Assembly: GCF_036370855.1 (NCBI RefSeq)
Contig: NC_088100.1
Span: 106,498,387-106,562,386, forward strand
Reading direction: 5' to 3'
DNA length: 64,000 nt
Source of the DNA: Dromaius novaehollandiae
Lineage: Eukaryota > Chordata > Aves > Casuariiformes > Dromaiidae
Below the pieces are notes generated by a model. The model had not been told where the DNA came from. It saw only the letters and a list, made by a program, of their open reading frames with translations, and made no database searches. Made by a program: the position numbers and the translations under genes. Every line of letters starts with the position of its first letter. Position 1 is the stretch's first letter. This document shows positions 49,677 to 61,700 of the stretch, piece by piece.

Positions 49677-52489
49677 GCGTCACTCAATCTTGGCCCCCAA
49701 CATGTATGCATCTGCACATACCTACATGCTGAAGAACACAACTTTGCACTGACACCTGAAGTACTGTAGGAGCTATAATAGCCATGCCATGGTATCTTTA
49801 AGCCACACTTTAAAATACATATTTTTATCTATACTCTGAAACAATTATTTCAAAACTTCTTCCAAGTTTATTAGAAGATCCCAACTGAAGTCAGGACTGA
49901 GGGCAACAGTTAACTCTGATATTCAGAGAAAGCTGTAGTAAGTTTTGAGAGGGTTACCTCTCAGCTCAGCCAAAGGTGGCCTGAATTTTGTTGCCCTGGT
50001 TAGGCTTATGTTAAAAGCAGTTTGGTTGAACTGGCTAGTTAAATCACAACCAACCCTTAAACAATTTGTTGAAAACTCCCCTGAGCATCTCTGTCTCCCA
50101 CCAATGTTGCTTATCCTGCAGAGAGCAGTGCCGGTGGTGTGGGGCTGAATGGATGCCTCTCCTCTCTCCCCTCCAGCTTGCTCCTGGAGGTCCCAGTTGC
50201 CAGCCCTGGTCTTAGCTCTTGTGTCACACCTTCGGTCCTCCACAAAAAAATGGTCCCTATCTTTCTTTCATATTTCTAAGTAAAAAAATCTTCATGTCTT
50301 ACAAGTCTGCCATGAGGATGCAACGTTTTTCAGTCACTCAGCTTTTTGGTCTAAGTTTGTAAATCATTCAAAATGCTCCTGAAGTGAGCCCTTTAAGCTA
50401 ACAAAAGAATTACGTTAGGTTTTGAAAATAAGATAACCCATATTGCTGTTTAAATATGAACTAAACAGGAGAGATTTAAGCACTCCCAGTTTAAAATATT
50501 GATTTAGTTTTTCTGATAATTGGCAAAACTTTCAGGAGGGGTTTTAGTTGTGCAGGAGGAGTCCAAGCATTGCTTGGCTCTTTCCCTCCCCTTGGGTAAC
50601 GTTCTTATAAAAAGCTTATCCCTGTGACTGTAAACAGGAAAAAAAATGAGTGTGTTGGGAAATTCAATAATAGTTTGTCAGAAAAAGCAAGCAAACTGTA
50701 TCCGGAAAGCACATATGTATTCACCTTCCAAAATTACCATGAAAATTAAGATTTTCAAGATGAGAAGCACTTACCAGAGTGGAAATGAAAATTAAAGTGC
50801 TGAATGTCCACAGCTTTATACTCCACAATGAAATAGGAAAGTTTTTGCAATACCTTGTTTCTCAGAAACATCCTCCATATTTCTGAAATATGTTATGCTG
50901 CTATAACTTAATAGTAGGTTTCCGTGTTTGTTTTGTATGTTTTTATAAATAAAATTTGACTTTATAAAATATTTCTACATCTCAGGCCAACTTACAGAAT
51001 AATTACAACACTGAAAACTAAACATTTGGAACAACTGTTTTGGTATATTGTAGAATCTTTTGGCTTTGTGTGTGCTGCTGTGAAACATCTTCAGTCTGCA
51101 TAGAGGCAGAACATGTTTAACCAATTTTTGTAATATAAATACTTTGCAGTAAAGAATGAGGCCATACTTTCATGTTTATTGTGTCAGACACAGATCCGCA
51201 CTATATCCTGCCAAGCTTTTGCAACTTTAAATATATATACATATATATGTTTTAATAGTACTAATTGCCCGATGAAACATTCCTCCACTTCCTATTTCCT
51301 CTCCTCAGGAGGCAGCTGTTTATAGCATCTACTGTGGTGAGAGAGAACACACAGCTCGGACTTAGGGGCAAAATGAAAATCAAGGCAGCTATAAAAATAA
51401 TTTCACTTTGTAAAGGTTTATCTGGTTTAATTGAGCTCTTAACAGACATAGTAAAATGTGATGGTGATGCGATTGACAATTTAACCGTATCTTTCTGTAC
51501 ACGATGCTGAACAAATGTGTAATTTGTTCCAGGGCAGATTAATTTTGACTTCTGTTTCAATGTTTTTGAAATCTTCACATGAACAGGAAAAAGAATTCTG
51601 AAAAACTGAAGTATTTTGACTCTGCCTTTCAGTGCTGCAAAAAAAGGTTTGGTCTTATCTACTACTGTATGTAGTTATTTTTTATTCTTGTTTTAATAAT
51701 AGAGGCTTCATCAGTACTCTGCATGATAAAAGTAGGACGTGTGATGAGATTGCTAACAAACATTAGCATGATTCTTTCATAATTTTATTTCTTTGACTTA
51801 CTGTATCACTTAAAAGAAAACTTGATTATCTCAAACATTGCATTTTTAAAAGTCTTTACCTGCTTGATTAAGATCAAGAGTCACACCTCCAAAGTGGAAA
51901 GATATTCACTCACTGTTGCCAGCATATACTGGTACTCTTCTAGGCTGAACACCGCAGTCATTTTCGCTGCTTCCATTTTGTAAAGGCAATTTCCCTATGT
52001 AAACAGAAACGCATGCGCACACGCACACGCGCACACGCACATGCGCACACACACCCCTTTATCTGCCTGCTGACTCTGGCTATTAAAACCAAAATAATTT
52101 TAATTTATACATCTGATTTTCCCCACTTTTTGGAATTTGGCATTTAGGGGTTCCTGCATTCCACGCAGCCTGAGCAGGAGGTGCATGGTGACCAGGCTCT
52201 GTGGTCAAGGGGCACCATCCGGTTCTTGTGCACCTACTGGGAGGAACGTGGTTGCAGAGCAGTGGGTGCAGAGATATCACACCTGCGCCTTCCCTATTGT
52301 TTGGGACACCTGGTCTAAAATGCCTGGTCTGTGTGTGAAGAAGGAGAAAAAAATACTGAAGGGATCATTGCATTTTTCTTCACAGAGTTACTGTCTGCAC
52401 TGTTAAGGTTCAGATGTCACTGTGGGCCTCCTTCTTACACATTTATTCGTATTAGGTAGCACTGTTTTGTGCTGTACCAATAGCATTTA
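49677..52489. other. non-coding stretch, nothing recognised
   Basis: AT-rich apart from a GC-richer patch at about 52,140-52,330. Open frames reach 106 codons without domains. An AT palindrome (ACATATATATGT) lies at about 51,239-51,250. Confidence 0.5.
52011..52054 (+). repeat. (CA/CG)n alternating purine-pyrimidine tract
   Basis: GCATGCGCACACGCACACGC continues as CACACGCACATGCGCACACA. Mixed CA and CG steps make it a stronger Z-DNA candidate than a plain CA repeat. CpG survival here is notable in AT-rich DNA. Confidence 0.85.
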
Positions 52490-52600
52490 TATAATTCTTG
52501 GTAAAAGCCTACAAATACCTATGAGGTAAGTATTATTATTATTACCTCTGAATTATAGGTGAGGGAATTTGCACAGCAATGCTAACAGAGCAGACCTGCC
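52490..52600 (+). repeat. MIR/L2-like SINE tail relic
   Basis: ACCTATGAGGTAAGTATTAT, TATTATTACCTCTGAATTAT and AGGTGAGGGAA follow the MIR block 'ctatgaggtaggtactattattatcc..attttacagatgagg' in order and spacing. Downstream similarity fades. MIR-type elements are ancient in amniotes and scarce in birds, so this would be an old copy. Confidence 0.55.
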
Positions 52601-55564
52601 ATTCAGTGCCAAGTCATATGTTGTATTAATCTGGTTCTAATGCTTCCTTGTTCAGGGACTTTAGGTAATTACCTTTCTAGACTCCTTGGTGATATGATAT
52701 TCACCCCCACCTCGCCATCAGTATGTACTGGTGCTTCCCCAGTCAGAGCAGGTTATCTACTTTCTCCTTCCTCCATTAACAGAGGCAAATAGCATTTTCC
52801 CTTCTTCTCCACTTGCTCAGTCTCTCCCTCTGCCTTAATCCCTGAAACACCTAAGGTACTAGTATTGTTCTACAAAGTACTAAAAACCTATGCCATTTCC
52901 CAGATCATGCTGCCCAAGCTTAGAGCAACACCCAAGGCAGAAATGGTAGAAGTGAAAGAAATCTTGTGTAAGCTTGTTGATTGAAAAAAAATATTTGGGG
53001 TGGGGATATAAAGAAAGAAAGACTTATTCTTCAATTTCCTTCACTTTAAGGACAGGCTAATTATCAATATAAGTGAAGCAGAAAGCTACTGCTGTTTTTG
53101 ATACTGGTGCTTTCTTAATTGTTGACAGGACACCCAGAGCTAGGATATGTATCTCTTCTTGGCTGGCCCTATAAATCCAAGAAACACAAGACATAGGACT
53201 GGGGTTCCTGAATCATCAGTTCCAGTGCCTTGCTGACACAGGCAACCACACCATACATAAATCTATAAATATACCGGAGAGATGTTGTTCAGTAGAACTG
53301 TTTGTAAAAGGCGTACATACAGCAAAAGAGAAATAAGGCAACTAGTGAAAACAACACTCGGAGGGAGTTCCTGGCTCTGACCCACTAGACATCAGGCGTT
53401 CTATGGGGACATATCCACCAAACTAAAATAAGACTATTTCATTTCAAGTCAAAAACACAAAAGATGGCATATTTCCACCATTGCTGGCTCTTTGATATAT
53501 TTGCATTTCAATAAGGAGTCTAAAAATCTGGGAAAAAATAACTGAGGGGATGAAATCCTGTAGAATGGAAGGTTGAAAACATTCCCTTAATATCTTACAA
53601 AAATTCACCATGTATAGAAATATACTTCTCCTTTTGAAGTATTCATATGAGAGGAAAAAAGAACTAAGAAAAGTTGTTCCCCATGCTCAATTGTAAGTAT
53701 CAGACTGACACAGCTTTATAGGAGGGTGTAGCATTTTTATTGTATTTATTTATTTTACAGATAACAAGGACAAAGTTTGATGTGATTCAATCTGGATTGC
53801 TGTAATATACAATAGTTAACATTTGAAGCTATTAAAAACAGTGCTTCAATCAGCTGGCAAAGTCAATTGTATTTCTGAAGATAGTAGAAACTATAGGTTG
53901 ACTCTCTGTCAGGGACATATATTTTCTACAGTCTTTGTGTTATTTATGCCTCATCTTATATTTTCAGCTTCTTAATTAAAGTGGAAATTGAATGCACTTG
54001 TTTTAAAAGGGAACAAAGTGGAAATGATTGATGAAAAGTAGTTGCAAGAATTGCCACTCTCTGAAACCACTTGATTTGGCTGTCACAGAGGACTTTTCAA
54101 AGGCTAAATTAGAAGGACAAAACAAAGAAGCATTGTATGTTGAGACTACAGATGGTAGTCTGAACCCTGGGGTCTAGGCAGATTAATTTCAGTATGAATT
54201 TATAATGCTTTAAGGATATACTGTTGCTGTATTGATAGCAGTGTAGTTAAAGAATCACTGTAGATTGATTTTAAAATACAGTAAAAATGAAACTTTACAG
54301 CAGAGACTAAATCTTCAGAGAAAAAAGTCCTTGTTTCATGGGATAGTTTGAAGGCTCTTTTCCCTTTTCTAAATATCCCAGTTGTCTTGCTGCTTTCAGG
54401 AGCTTTGATACTTGGCCAACGCTTGAGCAGAGAATAATGAAAACAAGAACTCTAAAATCCTGAGTCGTATTTTTTGCAAATGCCTTTGAAATGTCTTAGG
54501 GCAGCATTTCTTCTTTGAGGTTCATCTATTTAAAATGTTTGTGTTGAACTGAGTATAATTTGACTGAGGAATATTGTCGGACGCACTCTAAGGTTTAGGG
54601 TCAGGGTGATACATCAGTCAGAGAAGTGTGCGTTGCATAATGTGCCCCAGACTACATCCCATCTAAATATGGAAAGGAAGCAAAGACAGTATTAAAAAAA
54701 TCACATCCCAGTTGCAGGACTGAGCCAAAGGCAGAGTGATAAAAAAAATGGCAAGCTGGACATTGACTTTCTCCATTAAGACGGACACAGCAGAGAATAC
54801 ACACTTTTTTTGTTTATGCATGCATTTGAATGGCTTCAAGCTCACTAGCATGCCTAATGTAATATTCTAAGCTGAAGAGCAGCCCCTATCCAGTCCTGTC
54901 TCAGAAACAGAGTTAATGTCTATCTCAGAGACAAGATTCATGGGGACCAGAAATGTATTCTACTATTACTAACTTTTTATACGGTATAAGAAGCCAGAAC
55001 CTGGGTTCCAGAGCAGGATCAATGATGCTGCACACAGAACACAAAGTAAACACCAGCTCTGCTCTTGATTAGCTTGCAGTATAATTAGGACAATAAGTGA
55101 TTGCAACACTAGGAGTGAATGAGACAAGGAGAAAAAGAGCAATACCATAATAAAGCAATTTATTTAATTAAACCAATTCACACTGAACTGCATGGATGTT
55201 TTTCCATTATATTATTTCTTTATAATAACATGGACAATAAAAAGAAGTCAACAAATACAGAAGATCTGATGTTCCTACTGGAGGTCTGCCAACCCATTAT
55301 GCAATTTGACTCGTGGGAAAAACGATGCATGATCACTAGACACTTTCTACAGGGAGCCCTCATGGGCCACCACATATTGGAACCCCATGAGTGAAAATAC
55401 TTCTTCAGCATCTTGCTTCCATAAACTAACAATTGTGTGCTTTGGCCTTCTCATCAGCAAACAAGAAAAAATGACAGAAGCTTCCACACAGAGCTGGCTG
55501 ATGCTCAGACTTTTCAAGTTATCTCTGTCTTTCAAAATATTACTGACCTATCTATGTTTGAGTC

Positions 55565-55606
55565 ATTTGTTTGAGTGTTTAACTCATATGTTTGAGTGTT
55601 TAACCC
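55565..55606 (+). repeat. 21-bp tandem duplication
   Basis: ATTTGTTTGAGTGTTTAACTC is followed by ATATGTTTGAGTGTTTAACCC with only two or three differences. A third partial unit (ATGTTTGAGTC) precedes them. Confidence 0.85.
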
Positions 55607-56568
55607 TGCACATAACTGTCTTAAAATATGCCAAAAGAGAGGTGCAGTAGGAAGGGAACAATTATGCTCCATGTCTGCAATGGATAAAAATAGGAATAAA
55701 ATGCATTTAAAAAAAAAAATGAGACAACAGGGGAGAAAGTCCTAACAGCAAGGATGGCAAGTGCATTGACAGAATATTACAGTCTGCAAAAGTGTGGAGT
55801 TTCTGCATCTTTAAGAACAGGTGTTAGATAAACATCAGCCAAGGATGACATACAGCCAGCTGGTTCTTTTTTAGGACAGGAAAGGCTGAATGATCTCCTT
55901 AGATCCCTTATGATGACTGCAGTACTTTGTCACTTAACAAGGCACCAATTCTAGGAAAGGGGGAAGAAAATGGAGAAGGCAATAAGAAATCTCTCCTCCT
56001 ACACCCACAATAACATTTCCTGAGTGAGCATCACGGTTCCCATCTTGGGAATAATGCAAGCAAAAGGGATACAAAGAAGGTAAGAATCTGGTTCATTTCA
56101 CTTGAAACATTCGAGAGAGCCAGGCCAAATGAACAACCTGCTGTAGCACAGTGACTAGTAAGAGGCATCTGCTGTCTGTGTGCGTTGGGATAGCCAGTTG
56201 TGCAAGACACCATTCCCCATGTTTTCCACCGGCTGCTGCAGTGCCACATTGCTTTCAACAAGTGAGTTACAGGGTAAATCGCATGACACCACATTTAGCA
56301 TTTCTCCAATAAAACAAGTCAATAAAACAATAGCTTAGGTTGTTCAAGAGCACAATTTCTTCAGTAATGTGGCCCTTGGGTATCTCTTCTGGATATCTGA
56401 AACATTCAAAGCTATATTCAGCAATATAAGAAAAGACCTGAAAGAATACAGCAGTGTGGGATATGGATACACATCGTAGTAACAGTAATCTTATCTAGTC
56501 AAGAGAATGTAAAAAGATGATGTGAACTCTCAATGTTCCCTGGGGATGGGAAGCCAGGCTAAGGAAAC

Positions 56569-56606
56569 GTAAGCCTTCCTACCATAGTAATAAGGCTTAC
56601 TATGGT
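56569..56606. repeat. two overlapping alternative hairpins
   Basis: Hairpin A pairs GTAAGCCTT (56,569-56,577) with AAGGCTTAC (56,592-56,600). Hairpin B pairs ACCATAGTA (56,581-56,589) with TACTATGGT (56,598-56,606). Both have perfect 9-bp arms. The 3' arms share TAC (56,598-56,600), so the two cannot form fully at once. Confidence 0.85.
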
Positions 56607-58179
56607 TTAGATTTGACCATAAAGGATACAGGAAGTATTTATTTAGAATTAGAATTAGCACCTGCTCCTTCAGTGGTGTGGTAAGAACTGTTTAAAGGTC
56701 CCATTAAGGAAATGAGTAGGCAGAGGTCTGGGAGGTGACCAAGAGGTCTTAGTGCTCGTAAGAATCTGTTTGCTACGGGTCTGTTTATATTCACGTGGGC
56801 ATGTGCACATGCAAGGAAAGTGCCCAGGTGTGTTTTGTCTATATAGGCCTTCACAGGATTTTTAAAAAATGGAACTTTTTATTACATTGACAAGAGGGAG
56901 CTGTTGATGAGCAGTCCTACATCAGGGAAATCTTTACCTATGTCGAGGTCCTCTTGCAGTATTTCAATAAATGAAGGAAGAGTAAGACATCTGGCGCACA
57001 GAATGGTGAATTTATACTGCAAGTGTGGGCTTTCAAGATCTGCCCATTCCTTTGGTTGGATTTGTCTTGCCTAATTTTAGTGGTCTACGGTGTAAGGTGT
57101 TTACATCTGAGCTAGTCATATGGTATCCCCTTGTAGTTAGTTGAGACCCAGGCAGTATATCAATGATAGTCTAGGGCATGATTCACCTGAACACAGCGTG
57201 GAATATCAAAATAAGTTTTGAATTCTACTGACTATACTGAAGAGATCTCTACTGAGTATAAAAGGATTCTGAGTGACTAGCTTAGATATACACATTTCCC
57301 TTTTTGTTCCCTAAAATTAGGCAAGGTGAATCCCAATCTCTTACCACACATTCAAATTTTGAAAATGATTAGTCCCAAAGGTTGTATCAGATCATTAGAA
57401 GACAGGAGAAAAGAATTAGACCTGACATTCAGAGATGGTTTACAAATGTTAGCTGCTCTGACACGCATTCAGGCCACTTTACTACCATCTTTGGACTAGA
57501 TTTGTAGATGCAACTTCACTGGGCCTGTACGACCTTTTCATATCTGTGACCATGCATGGACAAGGAACAGTCAGTACCTTGGCTTTGCAGGACTATCTTT
57601 GATCATTAAGTCCTCCAACACCACTGAAAGGAGGTGATCCAGTCTGGGAAAAAGACCCATACAATTTATTCTTCCCACAATCAAGTGGGAAGCAAAGACT
57701 AAATTATGTCTCTCAAAAGCACTGTTCAGCCTGTGCTCTGCCCTGGGGTAGAATATATATATCCTGTCCATCCTTTGAAGCAGAACAGAAGTTACTCAGT
57801 TTAACCATTGTGGGTTTGTTTTCAGGGAGCTCAGGTTCTGTAAACAAGGCAGAGCGATGTTTTCTTCTGGCAACCTACACATTTCGCAACAGCTTTCACA
57901 GACTCCACCGAGAGACAAACAGGTAGTCAACTAGCAAGGAGAGAAAGCAAGCTCTCCCTTCAAACAGAGGGAGCTGTTTTTTACGCGCTGTGGTGTGTCC
58001 TGCTTCCCCAAGCACACAGCAGACATAGGGGAGGGTAACAGGCTAGCTGAGGAACATATTGAAAAGGAATTTGCTCCAGTGCAGCTCTGTTGGACAGAGA
58101 TGGGAGGGTTGCACAGCAATGTATTTGTTTTGAGGATACTCACAATTTTTGTTGTTTCTGTGAGCTTTTATTCTCACAG

Positions 58180-58775
58180 CATAAGCAAAACCATGCCTTA
58201 CTGAGTTAGACCCAGTGTGGCCCAGCACTCTGCTCTGACAGTAGAGAAGGATATTTAAAGAGAGCATGAGCCTTGCTACTATCTGTATGTAATCCATTCC
58301 TTCATACTCGCCAGTGACTGCAGTCACTGAATTGGGGATGTTAGAGGCTACATATCTTTCATATTTCTTTTGGACTTTTTGTCTCTGAATTTGCCTAATC
58401 CCTTTCTGATCCTCTGAGACTTTCTGCTTACCCAGTCTCTGCATGCATGCCAGAAGTCCACTACCTACTGGGTAAAAAGCATTTTCTTTTATCTGCTTTA
58501 AACTGATCTCCTGTTCATTTAAGTGAGTGGTGCTTAGTTTCAGTAGAGTCGCTACGTGGAGAACAATACTGCATTCACCTAATGCACAACAGTCATGGTT
58601 CTGTAAAACCTGTCCATATCCACCCCAGCCTTTTTCTCTCAAAACTGTACAGTCTCAGTTTTTTCAGTCTCTTTTCATAAGGCAGCTGTTCTATTCCATG
58701 TATTACTTTTATTGTCCTCCTCTAATTCAGAGACCAGAACCGTGCACACCACTAGCTGCAGGTGGATAAAGTTGC
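58180..58775 (-). mobile_element. old CR1-type LINE 3' fragment
   Basis: Blocks occur in the order of a reverse-complemented tetrapod CR1 3' end: TTACTGAGTTAGACCCAGTG, GGCCCAGCACTCTGCTCTGA, ACTGGGTAAAAAGCATTTTC, TTTAAACTGATCTCCTGTTC, TGTCCATATCC, TCTCAGTTTTTTCAGTCTC, ATAAGGCAGCTGTTCTATTC, TTTATTGTCCTCC and AGACCAGAACCGTGCACACC. It is closer to the older turtle/crocodile-like CR1 lineage than the copy at 43.3 kb. A 199-codon frame (58,043-58,642, -) overlaps it but is not conserved CR1 coding sequence. Edges are approximate. Confidence 0.75.
58312..58329. repeat. 18-bp perfect palindrome
   Basis: CAGTGACTGCAGTCACTG is fully self-complementary with no spacer. It lies inside the old CR1 fragment. 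Confidence 0.95.
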
Positions 58776-61700
58776 CAAATAACTCTGAAGATCACTGTTG
58801 GCAAGAGCATCTGGGGAAGACATCTGTCACAAACAGCCGTGAGGGTGGATAACAACTCTCATTTGAACATTTTTGTGTGGTCCTTTTGCAAGCTTCTTTA
58901 AGAGAGCTACTCACACAGCCAAAACCTTGTGGCTTAAGCTGTGGATAGATGTCTTCTTCTACCTCCAGCTGTGCCAGTGGAACAGGTTACTGCTTTTGGC
59001 TGCTGGAGGTGGCTGATTCCTCAGAGCTGACAGCTAAATTGCCCATATTGAGTGCAGCCCACCCTATTTTAGTCAAAATGTGCTAGATGAGCAAAGTCTG
59101 GTTATTTAAATGTGGATCTGATCTCCTATTCTGTCACAAGTCCCCACGCTGAAGGTTATTGCACCTTCAGTTGTGCTGACACAACTGTTCATGTGGCTAT
59201 GCTCTGAATAACATTAGCTTAAGAATGGTTTGTTGGGTGGCAGAGAAGCAACAGTATAGACAAAGAGCTATTAAATTTATCTGTTACAGGAGTCAGCTTT
59301 TGCACTTGAAAATAGGACTAAGAAAACTCATTCTGTTGGACAGAGTTAACCTCCATGAAGAAGTCTGGAAAAGTCCATGCACCCACTGAGACTTACTAAG
59401 TTCCTAAAAAATAGAGGTCAGTTTTGACTTGAGAGCTTCAAATTCAGGACTTGAGGGCTGGATGTCTGCTTCTTACAATAAAACAAATTAATGGTGCATA
59501 AGGGTTCCTTTTTCTTAACATTTCTTTCCTTTTTTTGTATCAAATAGATCCATTCTTGAAAAAAATTGGTCCAATAGCTTACAAGAAATTCTCTGCTTCC
59601 AAAATCTCCAGCAAAATACCGCACCCAGTTCCAGTATAATTACTTGACTCAAAAACCAGATGCTGGTTAGTTTTAGGAGGTTGATATCCTCCTCTGCTAC
59701 TTGCAAGAGGCTCTCACAAACAGAAGTGCATCCCAGCTTTGACAGAGCATTTCATCAGATACTGAACAATGTGCTCAGTCAAAAAAGTACTTACTTTAAA
59801 ACTATATATATCGGGACCATCTGGAGACCCCCACCATAATGGTGCAATAAAAAATACTTTAAATTTATATTGTGACATTATGCTTATTATAAGTTTAGTT
59901 CTTTCAACAGATGAATAAACCAATAACTTTCCTTGTGTTAAATATTCCCCAAAGAAAAGTAAATTGACCTCTTCAGGGATTTTCCGGGGATCAGAAAAAT
60001 GTCCTCTCAGTATCTGTTTTCCATTATTGTAATTACAGGAGGTGATGATAATCCTTTCAGCATTATTGTTTCGACATGTGCATGATTTATAGTCAGACAT
60101 CTAAGTTCATTTGATGCTGTTGTTGAGAGCAGCACATTGTATCAGAGATAAATGGAATGAGAGAGAAATGTAATCTGATAACCAACTTAACCTGTGAGCA
60201 GAATAGAAGTATGGTCTTACTCAGCATGACTGTAAATAACTGCTTAAATTTCAAGTCATCAGTGGAGTGTAAGTGCTCAAAGACGAAGATTATAAATAAA
60301 CAATTTCACAAGAGGGTATTCATATCAGCTGATAATACTCCAGCTGAGGGACAAAGGGTTTGTGCTATGCATCATGACACGGGGTCCTGCTCCGAACTCC
60401 TTTGACAGGCAAAGTTCTCAAGTAGATCAACAGGAAGTTCACATAAATAAGTGACAGTAAAGAGTCTGTTAAAAAACATCTTTGCTGGATTAAAAAAATC
60501 CAGATTTTTTAATAAAAGAGGCTCTGATAAATTGTGCCTACATAGGTAATTGTACATGCTGACAGGATAAACTGTGTCATTGAGGCAACAGCTTGTGCAC
60601 AGAAGCCATCTTCTGTTCTGGGAGGGGAGGGGGAGCCACAGTAACCTCTGCACAAAAATGTTTCAAACTAGCATTCAGCGGGATTTGCTTGATATGATGG
60701 CTGTAAATTCCTAACAATAGCTTACCTAAAGCTCCCTGGAAAAGAAAAGAAGCAGAAGTCTGTTTTCATACCAAACCTTATGTCTTCAGAAAGCAGCACA
60801 GGCAGGTCTAAAGGCAGGAAGTCAAAATATTCCTATCAAGAAGCAGAGATATGGATTCATGTCTCAGCTACTATGCACCAGCTCTCCCTGCCTTGGGTAA
60901 CACATCAAACCTGAAGTGCAGCAGTTGGGAAGAAAGCACATTTTTGCTTCTGCTGCTGCTTCTGCAGTGCAATAACGCTCAGCTAAGGGCTGGGTCAAGC
61001 AGCTGGTGTCAAGGATCCCTCACACGACCTTAGTGCGAGCTGCCAGGGCTCTCAAGTCAGACACACCAGCTCTTTAGGGAGGTGTAGCTCTGTGGAGGAG
61101 GTTTATGTGGCCAAGTGTGCACGTCTACAGCTAAGCTGATCACCCTAGGCTCTTTTTGTCGGCTGCAGTGGGAAGTAGACACTTTCAGGGTCTGGTTCCC
61201 TTCAGTATGTCAGTTTCATCCCTCTGGATGAGATGAACTATGTCCTAGGAGAGGCTACATTTCTCCAGTGACCGTGAAGGGTGTACAAGGGGGTTATAGC
61301 TATGTTGCAGATGTCAGAAGGTAACTGAGATCAGAGCTATCTGCAACACCTGGCAGAAATCAGCCTTTATTTAATAATGGTGGAGATGCTCTTTGTTTCC
61401 TACTCACGCATCAAAGTGAGCAACTGAGTCAGCAATATTTTATATCCTTTTCATTTTTTTAAGAGAAATTGTTGTCATATAGGGACAATCAGGAGCATTA
61501 GTCCATATTCACTTTAAACTGGGTTGTAAACTGGATTTATTAAAAGGTGTTAAATCGTGGTACAGATATCCTTACTTAAAATCTGAAGTAGCTTTATTCC
61601 ATTTCATTCAACTTACTTTAGAAATTAAATCATTAAACTGATTTAAACCCACTGGGATTCTACCAAACAGTAAAAACATGTGGACTGAATACAGTTCAGT

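Larger units (their letters stand above)
52601..58179. other. non-coding stretch with short repeats and hairpins
   Basis: No gene is supported. Open frames reach 91 codons without domains. Structure is limited to a 21-bp tandem duplication (55,565) and overlapping inverted repeats (56,569-56,606). Confidence 0.5.

Noticed and set aside
54588..54612. Telomere-like GGTTTAGGGTCAGGGTG
   Set aside because: There are no repeated TTAGGG units; one near-match is chance.
58043..58642. 199-codon open frame on -
   Set aside because: It lies over an old CR1 3' fragment and does not read as CR1 protein or any other family.
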